DNA from: Cyclobacteriaceae bacterium
GTDB taxonomy: Bacteria; Bacteroidota; Bacteroidia; Cytophagales; Cyclobacteriaceae
DNA length: 64,000 nt
Reading direction: 5' to 3'
Assembly (NCBI GenBank): GCA_028278225.1
Contig: JANQEU010000071.1
Span: 62,001 to 126,000 of the forward strand
Part shown: positions 17,342 through 26,657 of the stretch, in pieces
How the letters are laid out: each line of letters opens with the position of its first letter
How positions within the stretch are numbered: the first letter of the stretch is position 1
Position numbers and translations under genes: made by a program
Notes under the pieces: model-generated
Told to the model about the DNA's origin: nothing
Database searches by the model: none
Seen by the model: only the letters and a program-made list of their open reading frames with translations

Positions 17342-17818
17342 CTATTTCCTGAAAGTAGCCGAAAGCACCTCCCTTTTGACACCAAATCTTTCACCTCCGT
17401 AACAAAAATGCGTGCACCCCAGTGGAATTTTTTCCATTGAACCAAGATCGTACGCACGCAGGATCTCTGTTACGGGATTTCCAGGAATATCAAAGCTAAA
17501 CCTGATCACAATCATAACGATCCGATCCGAAGAAGTACTTTGAATCTGAACCTGATTCCCGCAATCCGTACCACACTCTCCTGTGACTATTTCTACCAAT
17601 TGCCTCATGGCGTCCCTTTGGTAGTCCTCACTTGTCACATCCTTACCCCCTGCATTGTGATCGGCAAGTATCAATTGCCAAAGCTCTCCATAGGACAATT
17701 CCGAAACGGGCTTGAGTCCTTCTTCCCTCTCCTGGCGGTTCGCATTTTCCTTTTGTCCGGATTGGCATGCTGCAAGCAAAACAGCAACAATCAGCGCTAT
17801 TAAGGACCGGGTCTTCAT
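17342..17818 (-). CDS. Hypothetical lipoprotein
   Basis: The 158-residue protein has a lipoprotein signal: a hydrophobic run then LLAACQSG (lipobox cysteine at residue 18). The mature part has a charged linker and a small globular region with a possible disulfide pair (GECGTDCGNQ) and a CTHFCYGGERFGVKRE stretch near the C-terminus. It is not recognised as a named family. It is flanked by a gene-poor region and the flavin reductase gene upstream (separate unit, 120-nt gap). Confidence 0.72.
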   Translation of the reverse strand: MKTRSLIALIVAVLLAACQSGQKENANRQEREEGLKPVSELSYGELWQLILADHNAGGKDVTSEDYQRDAMRQLVEIVTGECGTDCGNQVQIQSTSSDRIVMIVIRFSFDIPGNPVTEILRAYDLGSMEKIPLGCTHFCYGGERFGVKREVLSATFRK

Positions 17819-17938
17819 GAATTAATTAATTAAAAAGTGTCTTTGTAACAGAGGTTTGAAATAAGATTCACAAAATACAGCTTTTCGCGGGGAATAAGCG
17901 GATCGAATATTATGATATTGCATTTTTAACTGATGCCG

Positions 17939-18826
17939 TCAGAACTGCAGCAGGGTTTTCCACGCTTTCTCCAATTCTCCCTGGTCAAGAAATTCTCTCG
18001 CAAGCTTATGAAGTTCGGCAATCTGTTCGTCGGGATTGTCCGGGAAATACTCCAAAATGGCACTTACCTCCGGTTCATTTGCAAACTCTTCTATTTCATG
18101 AGAGGTCGGTAATCTCTCGATATTTCCAAGTTTGCCAAGATCATTTCCAGTTAAGATTTCACTGTCCCTGATGTTATCCGGAATCTGGTCCACACCTATT
18201 CCCATGTTAAGATTTGGTTTAGCTACTTCAAACAAAGCATTTCCGCTGGCTCTAACATACCAGTTTCCTCCCATTCTTCCAACCGGATCGAGCTTAAATG
18301 GATCAATTTTTCCGGAAGCATCCAGAATATCTTCATCAACATGAGCCAATATGACCTCACAGATCACAAGGTTTCCCGCACCTCCTCCATCTCCCAGGGA
18401 AATTACCCGGGTTACCTTACACTCAAATGCCACTTTAGATTCCTTCACCCTGGGCGGCTTTACCAGGGTCGAGGAAACTTCAGTCAGTCCTGATTTAAGG
18501 AATTCATTGATCCCTTTTTCATATTCAGTACTGGAGAGAGACATCTGTTCTACCATGTCATAGCTGACAATGTTGATCACCACCTCCGGATGTTCCAATA
18601 CATTTTCCAGGGTATGCTTGGTAGTATTGTCTCTCACACGCCTGGAAGGTGAGAAAATCAGGGTTGGCGGATTCGCCCCGAAAGCATTAAAAAAACTGAA
18701 CGGGCTTAAATTCACCTTGCTATCTTTATCCACGGTACTCGCAAATGCGATCGGCCTGGGAGCCACTGCTCCCAGAAGGTAATTGTGAAATTGAGCGATC
18801 GAATGGTCTTTTGGGTTTATTTCCAT
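17939..18826 (-). CDS. Flavin reductase-like FMN-binding split-barrel protein
   Basis: From the ATG at 18826 the protein has 295 residues. The split barrel of the flavin-reductase-like family covers about residues 10-190 (LLGAVAPRPIAFASTVDKDSKVNLSPFSFF, FSPSRR, GGNWYVRASG), followed by an alpha-helical C-terminal extension. It probably binds FMN and reduces a flavin or serves a monooxygenase. The chosen start leaves one base between the stop of the fumarylacetoacetase gene and the ATG (TAA-A-ATG); a longer frame from 18895 would overlap that gene and adds residues unlike the family. The pairing suggests a role near tyrosine catabolism. Confidence 0.82.
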   Translation of the reverse strand: MEINPKDHSIAQFHNYLLGAVAPRPIAFASTVDKDSKVNLSPFSFFNAFGANPPTLIFSPSRRVRDNTTKHTLENVLEHPEVVINIVSYDMVEQMSLSSTEYEKGINEFLKSGLTEVSSTLVKPPRVKESKVAFECKVTRVISLGDGGGAGNLVICEVILAHVDEDILDASGKIDPFKLDPVGRMGGNWYVRASGNALFEVAKPNLNMGIGVDQIPDNIRDSEILTGNDLGKLGNIERLPTSHEIEEFANEPEVSAILEYFPDNPDEQIAELHKLAREFLDQGELEKAWKTLLQF

Positions 18827-18827
18827 T

Positions 18828-20096
18828 TTAATCTGCCGGTAAAACTTTGGTCCTGACTTCTCCAAATCCCACCCGGACCCCATCCCTGGAAGCATGACCC
18901 CGCATGATTACAGTGTCACCGTCCTGAATGAATTTCCGCTCCGAACCGTCCGGCATTTTAACCGGTTTTGTCCCTCTCCATGACAATTCGAGCATCGATC
19001 CGTAAGTATCCGGCGTAGGCCCGCTGATTGTACCGGAAGCATATATATCGCATATTCCGATGTTACATCCGTTTACGGTATGGTGAGCAAGCTGTTGGTT
19101 AACATTCCAGTACATGTGTCTGAAATTGGACCGGGTAACCGTATTTTCCGAACTTCCATCAGGCTGTATCGCTACTTCCAGGTTTACATCAAAATTCTTA
19201 TCACCCTCAAACTCGAGATACGGCAAAACCTGAGGATCTTGTTTGTCACCCGGCACCCGAAATGGGTCCAGCGCTTCCAGGGTTACGATCCAGGGTGATA
19301 TGGACGAGGCAAAGTTTTTGGCGAGGAACGGACCTAAAGGTACATATTCCCACTTTTGAATATCCCGGGCCGACCAGTCGTTGAAGAGTACAAATCCGAA
19401 AATATAATTTTCCGCCTCCGCAGTGGAAATCGAAGATCCCAACGGATTTTCCTTGCATGTGATAAATCCCATTTCCAACTCGAAATCCAGCAACCGGCTG
19501 GCACCAAAAGCCGGCATTTCCTGACCGTCGGCCCTGGTTTGGCCCTTTGGCCTTTTGATGGGTGTATCGGAAATGATAATACTGGAAGCCCTGCCATGAT
19601 AGCCAACCGGAAGATGCTTCCAGTTTGGCAGCAATGCATTGTCGGGATCCCTGAACATTGATCCGACATTGAACGCGTGCTGTTCGCTGCTGTAAAAGTC
19701 GGTATAGTCCCGTATCCTGACAGGCATCAACATTGTTGCTTCCTTCTGATCCACAAGCATTTTATCGACATCCTCCCGATCCCGGAGTTCAGCATTATCA
19801 CTTCTGAGCAGGTTTGATGTGTAATTCCGGAACTCATTGGTAACTTCTTTTCCAAGACCAATGAACTCGTTGAGTGAATCCTGCTGAAACGTGCCATTTC
19901 TGATATTCAGTGACTGGAAATATCCCTTTTCCTGCAGTGCTGCAAGGTCAAGAATTTTATCTCCGATCGCTATACCCGCCCTGGGGCTTCTGTCAGCTGT
20001 TTGAAAAATACCATAAGGAAGGTTTTGAATGGGAAAATCGGAGTCCTCAGGTACGTCAATCCACGATCTTAGTTCAGGGTTATTTGCTCTCATCAA
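18828..20096 (-). CDS. fahA: Fumarylacetoacetase
   Basis: The 422-residue enzyme does the last step of tyrosine degradation: fumarylacetoacetate to fumarate plus acetoacetate. An N-terminal SH3-like domain (RSPRAGIAIGDKILDLAAL) precedes the mixed beta catalytic domain with metal and catalytic residues in DYTDFYSSEQHAFNVG, ELEMGF and FNDWSARDIQKWEY. The length matches the family. It is the first gene of a two-gene unit with the flavin reductase-like gene; valS is divergent. HPPD, an earlier step of the pathway, is encoded at 35867-36997. Confidence 0.95.
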   Translation of the reverse strand: MMRANNPELRSWIDVPEDSDFPIQNLPYGIFQTADRSPRAGIAIGDKILDLAALQEKGYFQSLNIRNGTFQQDSLNEFIGLGKEVTNEFRNYTSNLLRSDNAELRDREDVDKMLVDQKEATMLMPVRIRDYTDFYSSEQHAFNVGSMFRDPDNALLPNWKHLPVGYHGRASSIIISDTPIKRPKGQTRADGQEMPAFGASRLLDFELEMGFITCKENPLGSSISTAEAENYIFGFVLFNDWSARDIQKWEYVPLGPFLAKNFASSISPWIVTLEALDPFRVPGDKQDPQVLPYLEFEGDKNFDVNLEVAIQPDGSSENTVTRSNFRHMYWNVNQQLAHHTVNGCNIGICDIYASGTISGPTPDTYGSMLELSWRGTKPVKMPDGSERKFIQDGDTVIMRGHASRDGVRVGFGEVRTKVLPAD

Positions 20097-20236
20097 TCTT
20101 GAAATGGTTAATACTACAATTTTAGAGTATTCATTGAATCGAAAAAAAATATTGACAAAGCATTTGTGCTGTGATACCGGTGATTATTCTCAAGTTCAAC
20201 TAGTTTTGCACGTTCATTTCAGAATCGTTAAGACAG

Positions 20237-22912
20237 ATGTCTCTTTCCCCGAAATATGATCCTTCCAAGGTAGAAGATAAGTGGTACAACCACTGGATGA
20301 AAAATGGTTTTTTTGCGGCTAAACCAAACCCCAAAAAGGACCCTTACTCAATAATCATACCGCCACCCAATGTGACAGGTGTTTTGCACATGGGTCATAT
20401 GCTGAATAATACGATTCAGGATGTCCTGATCCGCAAAGCCAGGATGGAAGGGAAAGAGGCCTGCTGGGTACCGGGAACAGACCATGCCTCTATTGCAACA
20501 GAGGCGAAGGTTGTAAGAATGCTACGGGAACAGGGTACAAAAAAAAGCGACCTGACAAGAGAAGAATTTTTGGAACACGCGTGGGAATGGAAGGAGAAAT
20601 ACGGCGGGATAATTTTGGAGCAACTCAAAAAGCTTGGCGCGTCCTGCGATTGGGATCGAACAGCCTTCACCATGGACGATGGATATTACAAAGCCGTAAT
20701 CCGCGTATTTGTCGACTTGCACAAAAAAGGCTTTATCTATAGGGGACTGCGGATGATCAACTGGGATGTCGAGGCCCGGACGGCTGTCTCAAATGAAGAG
20801 GTGATCTACCAGGAGGAAGGGGAAGTATCCAAGCTGTATTCCATAAAGTATGAGCTGAAGGACTCCGATGGTTTTATGGTAATAGCCACACAGCGTCCCG
20901 AAACCATCATGGGTGATACGGCCATTGCGGTTAACCCTAAAGATGAGCGGTACCAGCATTTGATTGGAAAAACCGCTCTCGTTCCATTCATCAACAGGGA
21001 AATCCCGATAATAGGGGATGATTATGTTGCTTTGGATTTTGGCACGGGTTGTCTGAAGGTAACACCTGCCCATGACCAGAATGACTATGAAATCGGACTA
21101 AGACATAACCTGGAAGTGATTGACACCATCAATCTTGATGGAACCTTAAATGAAAAGTGTGAGATCCCTGAGTATGTGGGAAGAGATCGCTTCGAAATCC
21201 GGGACCAAATCATCAGGGACCTTGAAGAAGCCGGGATGTTACTTGGCGATGAGGAGTTCACTACCAGAATCGGCAGGTCTGAACGAACAGATACAGTGGT
21301 GGAGCCTAAACTATCCCTCCAATGGTTTATCAAAATGAAGGAGATTTCCCGCCGTGCCCACAAGGCCGTGATGGACGATGAGGTGATCCTCCATCCTTCA
21401 AAATTCAAGAACACCTATAATCACTGGATGGAAAACGTACGCGACTGGTGTATTTCCAGGCAGTTATGGTGGGGACAGCGGATACCGGCCTACTATTTTG
21501 GAGAAGGAGATAATGATTTCGTTGTGGCGGAATCCATCGGGGAAGCGCTCGAACTCGCCCGGCAGGCCACAGGTAATCCCAATCTTTCTGAAACTGACTT
21601 AAAGCAAGATGAGGATGTACTTGATACATGGGCATCGTCCTGGCTTTTCCCGATTGCCGTTTTCAATGGCTTTTCAAATGACAATTTCGATTTTGAAAAC
21701 GGAAAAATAAAAAAGGGAAATGAGGATCTGGATTATTTCTATCCTACGGATACGTTGGTTACAGCACCTGAAATCCTGTTCTTCTGGGTTGCAAGAATGG
21801 TTATTGCCGGGTATGAATACATGGATAAAAAGCCTTTCAAACATGTGTATCTCACTGGCATAGTGCGCGACAAGAAACGTCGCAAGATGTCTAAATCACT
21901 GGGCAACTCACCTGATCCGCTCGAGTTGATTAAACAATATGGCGCGGATGGTGTTAGATCCGGAATGCTTTTCAGTTCACCAGCCGGCAACGACCTGCTT
22001 TTTGATGTGAAACTCGTGGAGCAGGGCAGGAATTTTGCCAATAAGATATGGAATGCTTTCCGTTTGGTCAAGGGATGGCAAACTACTGGAGAAGCTCAAA
22101 ACTCAGCTAACAAAATGGCTGTTGACTGGTTTGAGGCTCATTTCGATAAGGCTTTGGCCGAACTGGAGCATCATTTCCAGAAATTCCGGGTTTCAGATGC
22201 CCTGATGACGCTCTATAAATTGATCTGGAATGATTTCTGCAGCTGGTATCTCGAATGGATAAAGCCTCCTTATGGTGAGCCAATAGACCAGGCCACATAT
22301 GATTGTACAATCAAATTTTTCGAGAAGCTGATTAAGGTATTGCATCCGTTTATGCCATTCCTTACTGAGGAACTATGGCACAACCTGAAAGACCGGTCTG
22401 CGGAAGATTGTATAATAATAGCAAAATGGCCGGCCATTGAAGAATACAATCAATCAGTCCTGGAAAAGGGAGATCTCCTTTTTGAAATCACCACAGCCAT
22501 CAGGAACATAAGAAACAGCAAACAAATATCACCTAAAAAGGAACTGCTGCTTGTGATCAACGGCAAAGCTGAAGACTACAGTGATATCGAAACATCTTTG
22601 AAAAAGGTGGCGATGCTTAACGAAATCGTCTATTCTGACAAAAAACCTGAACACAGCTACAATTTTGTCGTGAAATCCACAAAATACTACCTGGAATCTC
22701 CGGAGGTAATTGATACGGGAGCGGAAAAAGAGAACCTCACGAAAGAACTGGATTATGCCCAAGGATTCCTCAGATCTATCGAAAAAAAGCTCGGCAACGA
22801 GAAATTTGTAAATAATGCTCCGGAAAAGGTTGTCGCAATGGAAAAAAAGAAGAAAAAAGATGCTGAGGCTAAGATCAAAGCTTTAAAAGAAGGCCTGGAA
22901 AAACTGAAATAG
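20237..22912 (+). CDS. valS: Valyl-tRNA synthetase
   Basis: This 891-residue class I synthetase charges tRNA-Val. HIGH-type signature HMGH near residue 53 (VLHMGHMLN), the CP1 editing domain (ATQRPETIMGDTAIAVN, then GTGCLKVTPAHDQNDYEIG), KMSKS at 550-554, the anticodon-binding helical domain (WNDFCSWYLEWIKP) and a C-terminal coiled coil (residues about 820-891). All expected parts are present. It is divergent from fahA, with a 140-nt gap that holds a TAGTTTTG -7-like element at 20201-20208 but no well-spaced -33 element. Confidence 0.97.
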   Translation: MSLSPKYDPSKVEDKWYNHWMKNGFFAAKPNPKKDPYSIIIPPPNVTGVLHMGHMLNNTIQDVLIRKARMEGKEACWVPGTDHASIATEAKVVRMLREQGTKKSDLTREEFLEHAWEWKEKYGGIILEQLKKLGASCDWDRTAFTMDDGYYKAVIRVFVDLHKKGFIYRGLRMINWDVEARTAVSNEEVIYQEEGEVSKLYSIKYELKDSDGFMVIATQRPETIMGDTAIAVNPKDERYQHLIGKTALVPFINREIPIIGDDYVALDFGTGCLKVTPAHDQNDYEIGLRHNLEVIDTINLDGTLNEKCEIPEYVGRDRFEIRDQIIRDLEEAGMLLGDEEFTTRIGRSERTDTVVEPKLSLQWFIKMKEISRRAHKAVMDDEVILHPSKFKNTYNHWMENVRDWCISRQLWWGQRIPAYYFGEGDNDFVVAESIGEALELARQATGNPNLSETDLKQDEDVLDTWASSWLFPIAVFNGFSNDNFDFENGKIKKGNEDLDYFYPTDTLVTAPEILFFWVARMVIAGYEYMDKKPFKHVYLTGIVRDKKRRKMSKSLGNSPDPLELIKQYGADGVRSGMLFSSPAGNDLLFDVKLVEQGRNFANKIWNAFRLVKGWQTTGEAQNSANKMAVDWFEAHFDKALAELEHHFQKFRVSDALMTLYKLIWNDFCSWYLEWIKPPYGEPIDQATYDCTIKFFEKLIKVLHPFMPFLTEELWHNLKDRSAEDCIIIAKWPAIEEYNQSVLEKGDLLFEITTAIRNIRNSKQISPKKELLLVINGKAEDYSDIETSLKKVAMLNEIVYSDKKPEHSYNFVVKSTKYYLESPEVIDTGAEKENLTKELDYAQGFLRSIEKKLGNEKFVNNAPEKVVAMEKKKKKDAEAKIKALKEGLEKLK

Positions 22913-23006
22913 TAAACAAGTCTTTCTTATCCTGCTATCGCGCAGGCAAAATTATTTAATCGACAGTAGCTACTAAAAATTCATCTCTAATCACAAATCT
23001 CTTACA

Positions 23007-24962
23007 ATGGGTTCAATCATAAACTATAATATCACGGGAAGGGTACTATTGCTATCCGGACTGCTAATACTGATCCATCAAGCCAGTGGTCAGTCCGAAA
23101 ATAATATTTACCTGGAAAATGTTGTGGTGACCAGCTCACGAATTCCAATCGATATGAAGGAGACCGGTAGAAATATTTCCGTCATTACATCGGATGAAAT
23201 AAATGAACTTCCGGCCAATTCTGTGGATGAATTATTAAGATACATTCCCGGGGTAGAGGCTCAATCCAGGGGTGGATTTGGAGTACAGTCGGACATAATC
23301 ATTCGGGGCTCTACATTTCAGCAAGTGTTGATTTTAATTGATGGTATGCGCCTGAATGATCCGTTAACCGGTCATTTCAATGGCTATGTGCCCATTACTC
23401 CGGCTGAGATTGATCGCATAGAAGTACTGAGAGGCCCGGCTGCCTCGTTATTCGGAGCAGATGCCGTCGGGGGGGTGATACATATTATTACCAAAACCTT
23501 TAGCCGGCAAAAGTCTGCTGAGAATGATGCAGTTGCCGGTATTTCCATTGGTGAGCATAAGCTTATTTCTGCTCAAATGGGTACGTACATGAGACTGGGA
23601 AAATTGGATTTTAGCCTGGGAGGCATCACAAATAACTCCGATGGTCATAAACTATCCTCCGGAGCGAATGGAGACTTCAACATCCATACAATGTCCGGAT
23701 CGGCAGGCTACCGGTTTAGTGATCGATGGCAACTGATGGGGCGAAGTGGCTATGACTTCAGGGACTTTAATGCCCAGTATTTTTATACCCGGAGCACTTT
23801 TGACCAGTCAAGGGAAACCACTTCGAACCTATGGGGACAGCTAAAGCTCAGAAATGATAAGGAACGATCAGCCACAGACTTTGACCTGGCTTTTAAGAGG
23901 ACCGAAGATAAATTCGTATTCAATCCTGACTTTCCATCCACAAATGAGCATACTACGAGGTTCCTGAATTTTCAGATTAATCGCTTTCACGACCTTCTCC
24001 CCACAGTGGCGTTGGCCTACGGGATCCAGGCGGATCACAGGTACATTCAAAGTACGGACCGTGGAGAGCATGATGACACCCATTTGGGTGTTTACGGGGT
24101 TTTGAATTACGGTATCGATAATTTCAATATTACCGGAAGCCTGCGCGCTGACTATGATCAGAATTATGACCTGGAATTTATCCCCCAGTTAAATTCATCT
24201 TTGGCCATTAGAAAACTGATAATTCGTGGCGCCGTTGGCCGTAGTATTCGTGCAGGTGACTACACGGAGAGATACATTTCCACCAATATCCCGGGACCAT
24301 TGACACCCGGCCGAAACCTGGGAAATCCCGACCTCAAAGCAGAGTCAGCATGGAGTTTTGAAGGTGGCCTGGACTATTTCCCCACTAACGGACTGAAGCT
24401 TATAGGAACTGCTTTCATCCGAAACTCCTCGTCGTTAATTGATTTTGTGATCACAAATGAAAACGACATATCCAATAATGAAACGCTGGAAGCCGACCAG
24501 GACTATTTCTGGGCCAGAAACCTTGAGGATGTCACCACCAAAGGATTTGAGGCTGAAAGCTGGTTTTTGCGAAAAGTTTCGGAAAATGTAAGTCTAAACC
24601 TGGTATTCGGTTATACCTATTTGCATACATCAAATTCGGAAGGCGAGGTTTCCAAATATATCTCAAACCATGCAGGGCACCTGGTAACACATCGTGCACT
24701 TCTTAATATTGGAAGATGGGATCTGTCTCTGAGCGCTCTTCACAAAGCCAGGGATAAAGATCAGGCTGAAGCTATAAACAGCGAATTGGAATCAAACTAT
24801 ATGGTCTGGAATACCAGGATCGCGTACCGTCACAAATCCAACCTGGGCTTCAATTGGGAAATACGGAATATTTTCGATGAACAGTACTCGGATATCCTGG
24901 GTGCGAGAATGCCTGACAGATGGATTATCGGAGGCGTCACATGGAGGATGAACAGGAAATGA
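23007..24962 (+). CDS. TonB-dependent outer-membrane receptor
   Basis: The 651-residue protein has a signal peptide ending near HQASGQ and a TonB-box-like segment (ENVVVTSSRIP). The plug domain follows (ISVITSDEINELPANSVDELLRYIPGV, then IIRGSTFQQVLILIDGMRLNDP and VLRGPAASLFGADAVGGVI), then a 22-strand barrel ending with aromatic-rich strands (RWIIGGVTWRMNRK). The plug resembles BtuB/vitamin-type receptors. No SusD partner is adjacent, so it is more likely a vitamin, siderophore or metal receptor than a glycan one. It is convergent with the alanine dehydrogenase gene, 62 nt away. Confidence 0.9.
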   Translation: MGSIINYNITGRVLLLSGLLILIHQASGQSENNIYLENVVVTSSRIPIDMKETGRNISVITSDEINELPANSVDELLRYIPGVEAQSRGGFGVQSDIIIRGSTFQQVLILIDGMRLNDPLTGHFNGYVPITPAEIDRIEVLRGPAASLFGADAVGGVIHIITKTFSRQKSAENDAVAGISIGEHKLISAQMGTYMRLGKLDFSLGGITNNSDGHKLSSGANGDFNIHTMSGSAGYRFSDRWQLMGRSGYDFRDFNAQYFYTRSTFDQSRETTSNLWGQLKLRNDKERSATDFDLAFKRTEDKFVFNPDFPSTNEHTTRFLNFQINRFHDLLPTVALAYGIQADHRYIQSTDRGEHDDTHLGVYGVLNYGIDNFNITGSLRADYDQNYDLEFIPQLNSSLAIRKLIIRGAVGRSIRAGDYTERYISTNIPGPLTPGRNLGNPDLKAESAWSFEGGLDYFPTNGLKLIGTAFIRNSSSLIDFVITNENDISNNETLEADQDYFWARNLEDVTTKGFEAESWFLRKVSENVSLNLVFGYTYLHTSNSEGEVSKYISNHAGHLVTHRALLNIGRWDLSLSALHKARDKDQAEAINSELESNYMVWNTRIAYRHKSNLGFNWEIRNIFDEQYSDILGARMPDRWIIGGVTWRMNRK

Positions 24963-25024
24963 CAGGTAAAGGTTTGGTGTTGATCTCAACCGGTCCACAC
25001 TCCGGCAGTCAGCTTTCTTAAAGC

Positions 25025-26251
25025 CTAGATCCTTGCGGCCATAAGCAGGGCCAGGTCCTTGTAAGCAAGGTTATATTCCCGGGCAAGGTATAAATTGGTC
25101 AATGACCCTTTATAGGCGTACACCCCTCTCATAAACCATTTGTGGTTATATATCATTTCATCGATACCTCCGTCTTCTGCAATCTGAAGCAGAATTGGAG
25201 CGAAAATATTGGAAATAGCTATAGAAGCAGTCTTGGCAACTCTGGAGGCAATATTGGGAACGCAATAGTGGATCACATCATACTCCCTGAAAATAGGGCT
25301 GTTAAGATCGGTTTGCCTGGAAGTTTCAATACACCCTCCCTGATCAATACTGACATCAATAATTACCGAGCCCGGCTTCATCGTTGAAACCATCTCCTCC
25401 GTAACGATGATTTTGTTCCTGCCCTTTTCCGCTCTAACCGCGCCGATTACAACGTCAGCACCTTTGATCGCCCTGGCCAGCGCCACATTATCCAAAGTGG
25501 AAGTATTGACCTGTCGCCCTATGGCATGCTTTATCCTGCGTAGCTTGTAGATATGGTCATCAAAGATCTGAATGTCCGCTCCCAGGCCAAGTGCCGCCCT
25601 TGCCGCAAACTCTGCCACCGTACCGGCACCAATTATCACCACTTTTGTGGGAGGAACCCCTGTTACTCCTCCAAGTATGATCCCCTGCCCCTCCCGGGTT
25701 TTACTTAAGTATTCCGCCGCAATCAACATCGCGGTACTTCCCGCTATTTCACTCATGGCCCTCACTAAAGGTAATCCTCCTACCTTGTCTTCAATAAACT
25801 CATAGCCAATAGCTGTTATCCTTTTTTTTGCCAGTTCCTGCAGAAAATCAATGGTTTGCGTCCCTGACTGGAAAGCCGATATCAGGGTAACCCCCGGCTT
25901 CATAATTCCCAGTTCGTAGGTGGTTGGCGGTTCCACTTTCAATATAACTCCGGATTCGAAGATCTCATTGCGATCATATGCGATCCGTGCGCCGGCCTCA
26001 CTATATTCATTATCCTTAAAATTGGCCGACTCGCCAGCCCTCGTTTCCACCACAACCTCCAGGCCATTGTTTACCAGTAGTTTGACAGACTCAGGCTTGA
26101 GTGCAACCCTGTTTTCCTGAAGTGAGATTTCCTGCGGCACAGCAATTTTCAGCGATTTATTGCCACTTTTTGTCTTTAAAGGCGCCTCCTGCGGAAACAA
26201 TGCACCTTCCTTCGCTATGTCCGCAAATCCAGATTTAATTTTCTCCGCCAT
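25025..26251 (-). CDS. ald: Alanine dehydrogenase
   Basis: The 408-residue enzyme interconverts L-alanine and pyruvate with NAD and ammonia. The AlaDh/PNT N-terminal domain (VPQEISLQENRVALKPESV, EYSEAGA) precedes the NAD-binding domain (GGVTGVPPTKVVIIGAGTVAEFAARAALGLGA). Conserved ends such as IDVSIDQGGCIETSRQT and HYCVPNIASRV are present. An N-terminal extension of about 35 residues precedes the usual start. The gene overlaps tsaE by 17 nt and is the last of a porX-tsaE-ald operon. A proton-translocating transhydrogenase subunit is less likely, since it lacks the extra membrane part. Confidence 0.93.
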   Translation of the reverse strand: MAEKIKSGFADIAKEGALFPQEAPLKTKSGNKSLKIAVPQEISLQENRVALKPESVKLLVNNGLEVVVETRAGESANFKDNEYSEAGARIAYDRNEIFESGVILKVEPPTTYELGIMKPGVTLISAFQSGTQTIDFLQELAKKRITAIGYEFIEDKVGGLPLVRAMSEIAGSTAMLIAAEYLSKTREGQGIILGGVTGVPPTKVVIIGAGTVAEFAARAALGLGADIQIFDDHIYKLRRIKHAIGRQVNTSTLDNVALARAIKGADVVIGAVRAEKGRNKIIVTEEMVSTMKPGSVIIDVSIDQGGCIETSRQTDLNSPIFREYDVIHYCVPNIASRVAKTASIAISNIFAPILLQIAEDGGIDEMIYNHKWFMRGVYAYKGSLTNLYLAREYNLAYKDLALLMAARI

Positions 26252-26657
26252 GCGGGGTTATCCTTAATTCTCGTTGATTCTGCCCTACTAATTTAATATT
26301 TATTTCCAGGTATTGATCAGGTAACAGGCCTTCAACTTTTTCAGGCCACTCGATCAGACAAAACTCGCCTGAATCAAAATATTCAATTACGCCGGCATTG
26401 GCAGCTTCTTTTTCATCCTCTAATCTGTAAAAATCGAAATGATAAACATCCAGGCCATCTTCCGACTGATACTCGTTGATTATGGCGAAAGACGGGGAAC
26501 TAACACCCTCATGTATTTTCAGGGACTTGCAGACAGATCTGATCAGGGTAGTTTTACCAGCGCCCATCTCACCTTTAAAACACCAAACCGAGAATTTTTC
26601 CCAATCTTGCAGCAATTTGTCAGCAGCCTGGTCAATTTCACTGAGTTCATACCTCAT
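26235..26657 (-). CDS. tsaE: tRNA threonylcarbamoyladenosine biosynthesis ATPase TsaE
   Basis: The 140-residue P-loop ATPase helps TsaD and TsaB make t6A37 in tRNA. Walker A GEMGAGKTT is at residues 29-37, then the SPSFAIINEY motif, DFYRL and IEWPE in the right order. The ATG overlaps the porX stop by 4 nt (ATGA) and the 3' end overlaps ald, so translation of the three genes is likely coupled. Confidence 0.95.
   Translation of the reverse strand: MRYELSEIDQAADKLLQDWEKFSVWCFKGEMGAGKTTLIRSVCKSLKIHEGVSSPSFAIINEYQSEDGLDVYHFDFYRLEDEKEAANAGVIEYFDSGEFCLIEWPEKVEGLLPDQYLEINIKLVGQNQRELRITPHGGEN

Noticed and set aside
18827-18895. Longer start for the flavin reductase gene
   Set aside because: It would overlap fahA and add residues unlike the family; the ATG at 18826 follows the fahA stop directly.
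20201-20208. TAGTTTTG element before valS as a promoter
   Set aside because: The nearest TTTG is 34 nt upstream, outside the usual spacing.
22929-22946. Hairpin CCTGC-GCAGG after valS
   Set aside because: The stem is only 5 bp and no T-tract follows, so it is not a credible terminator.
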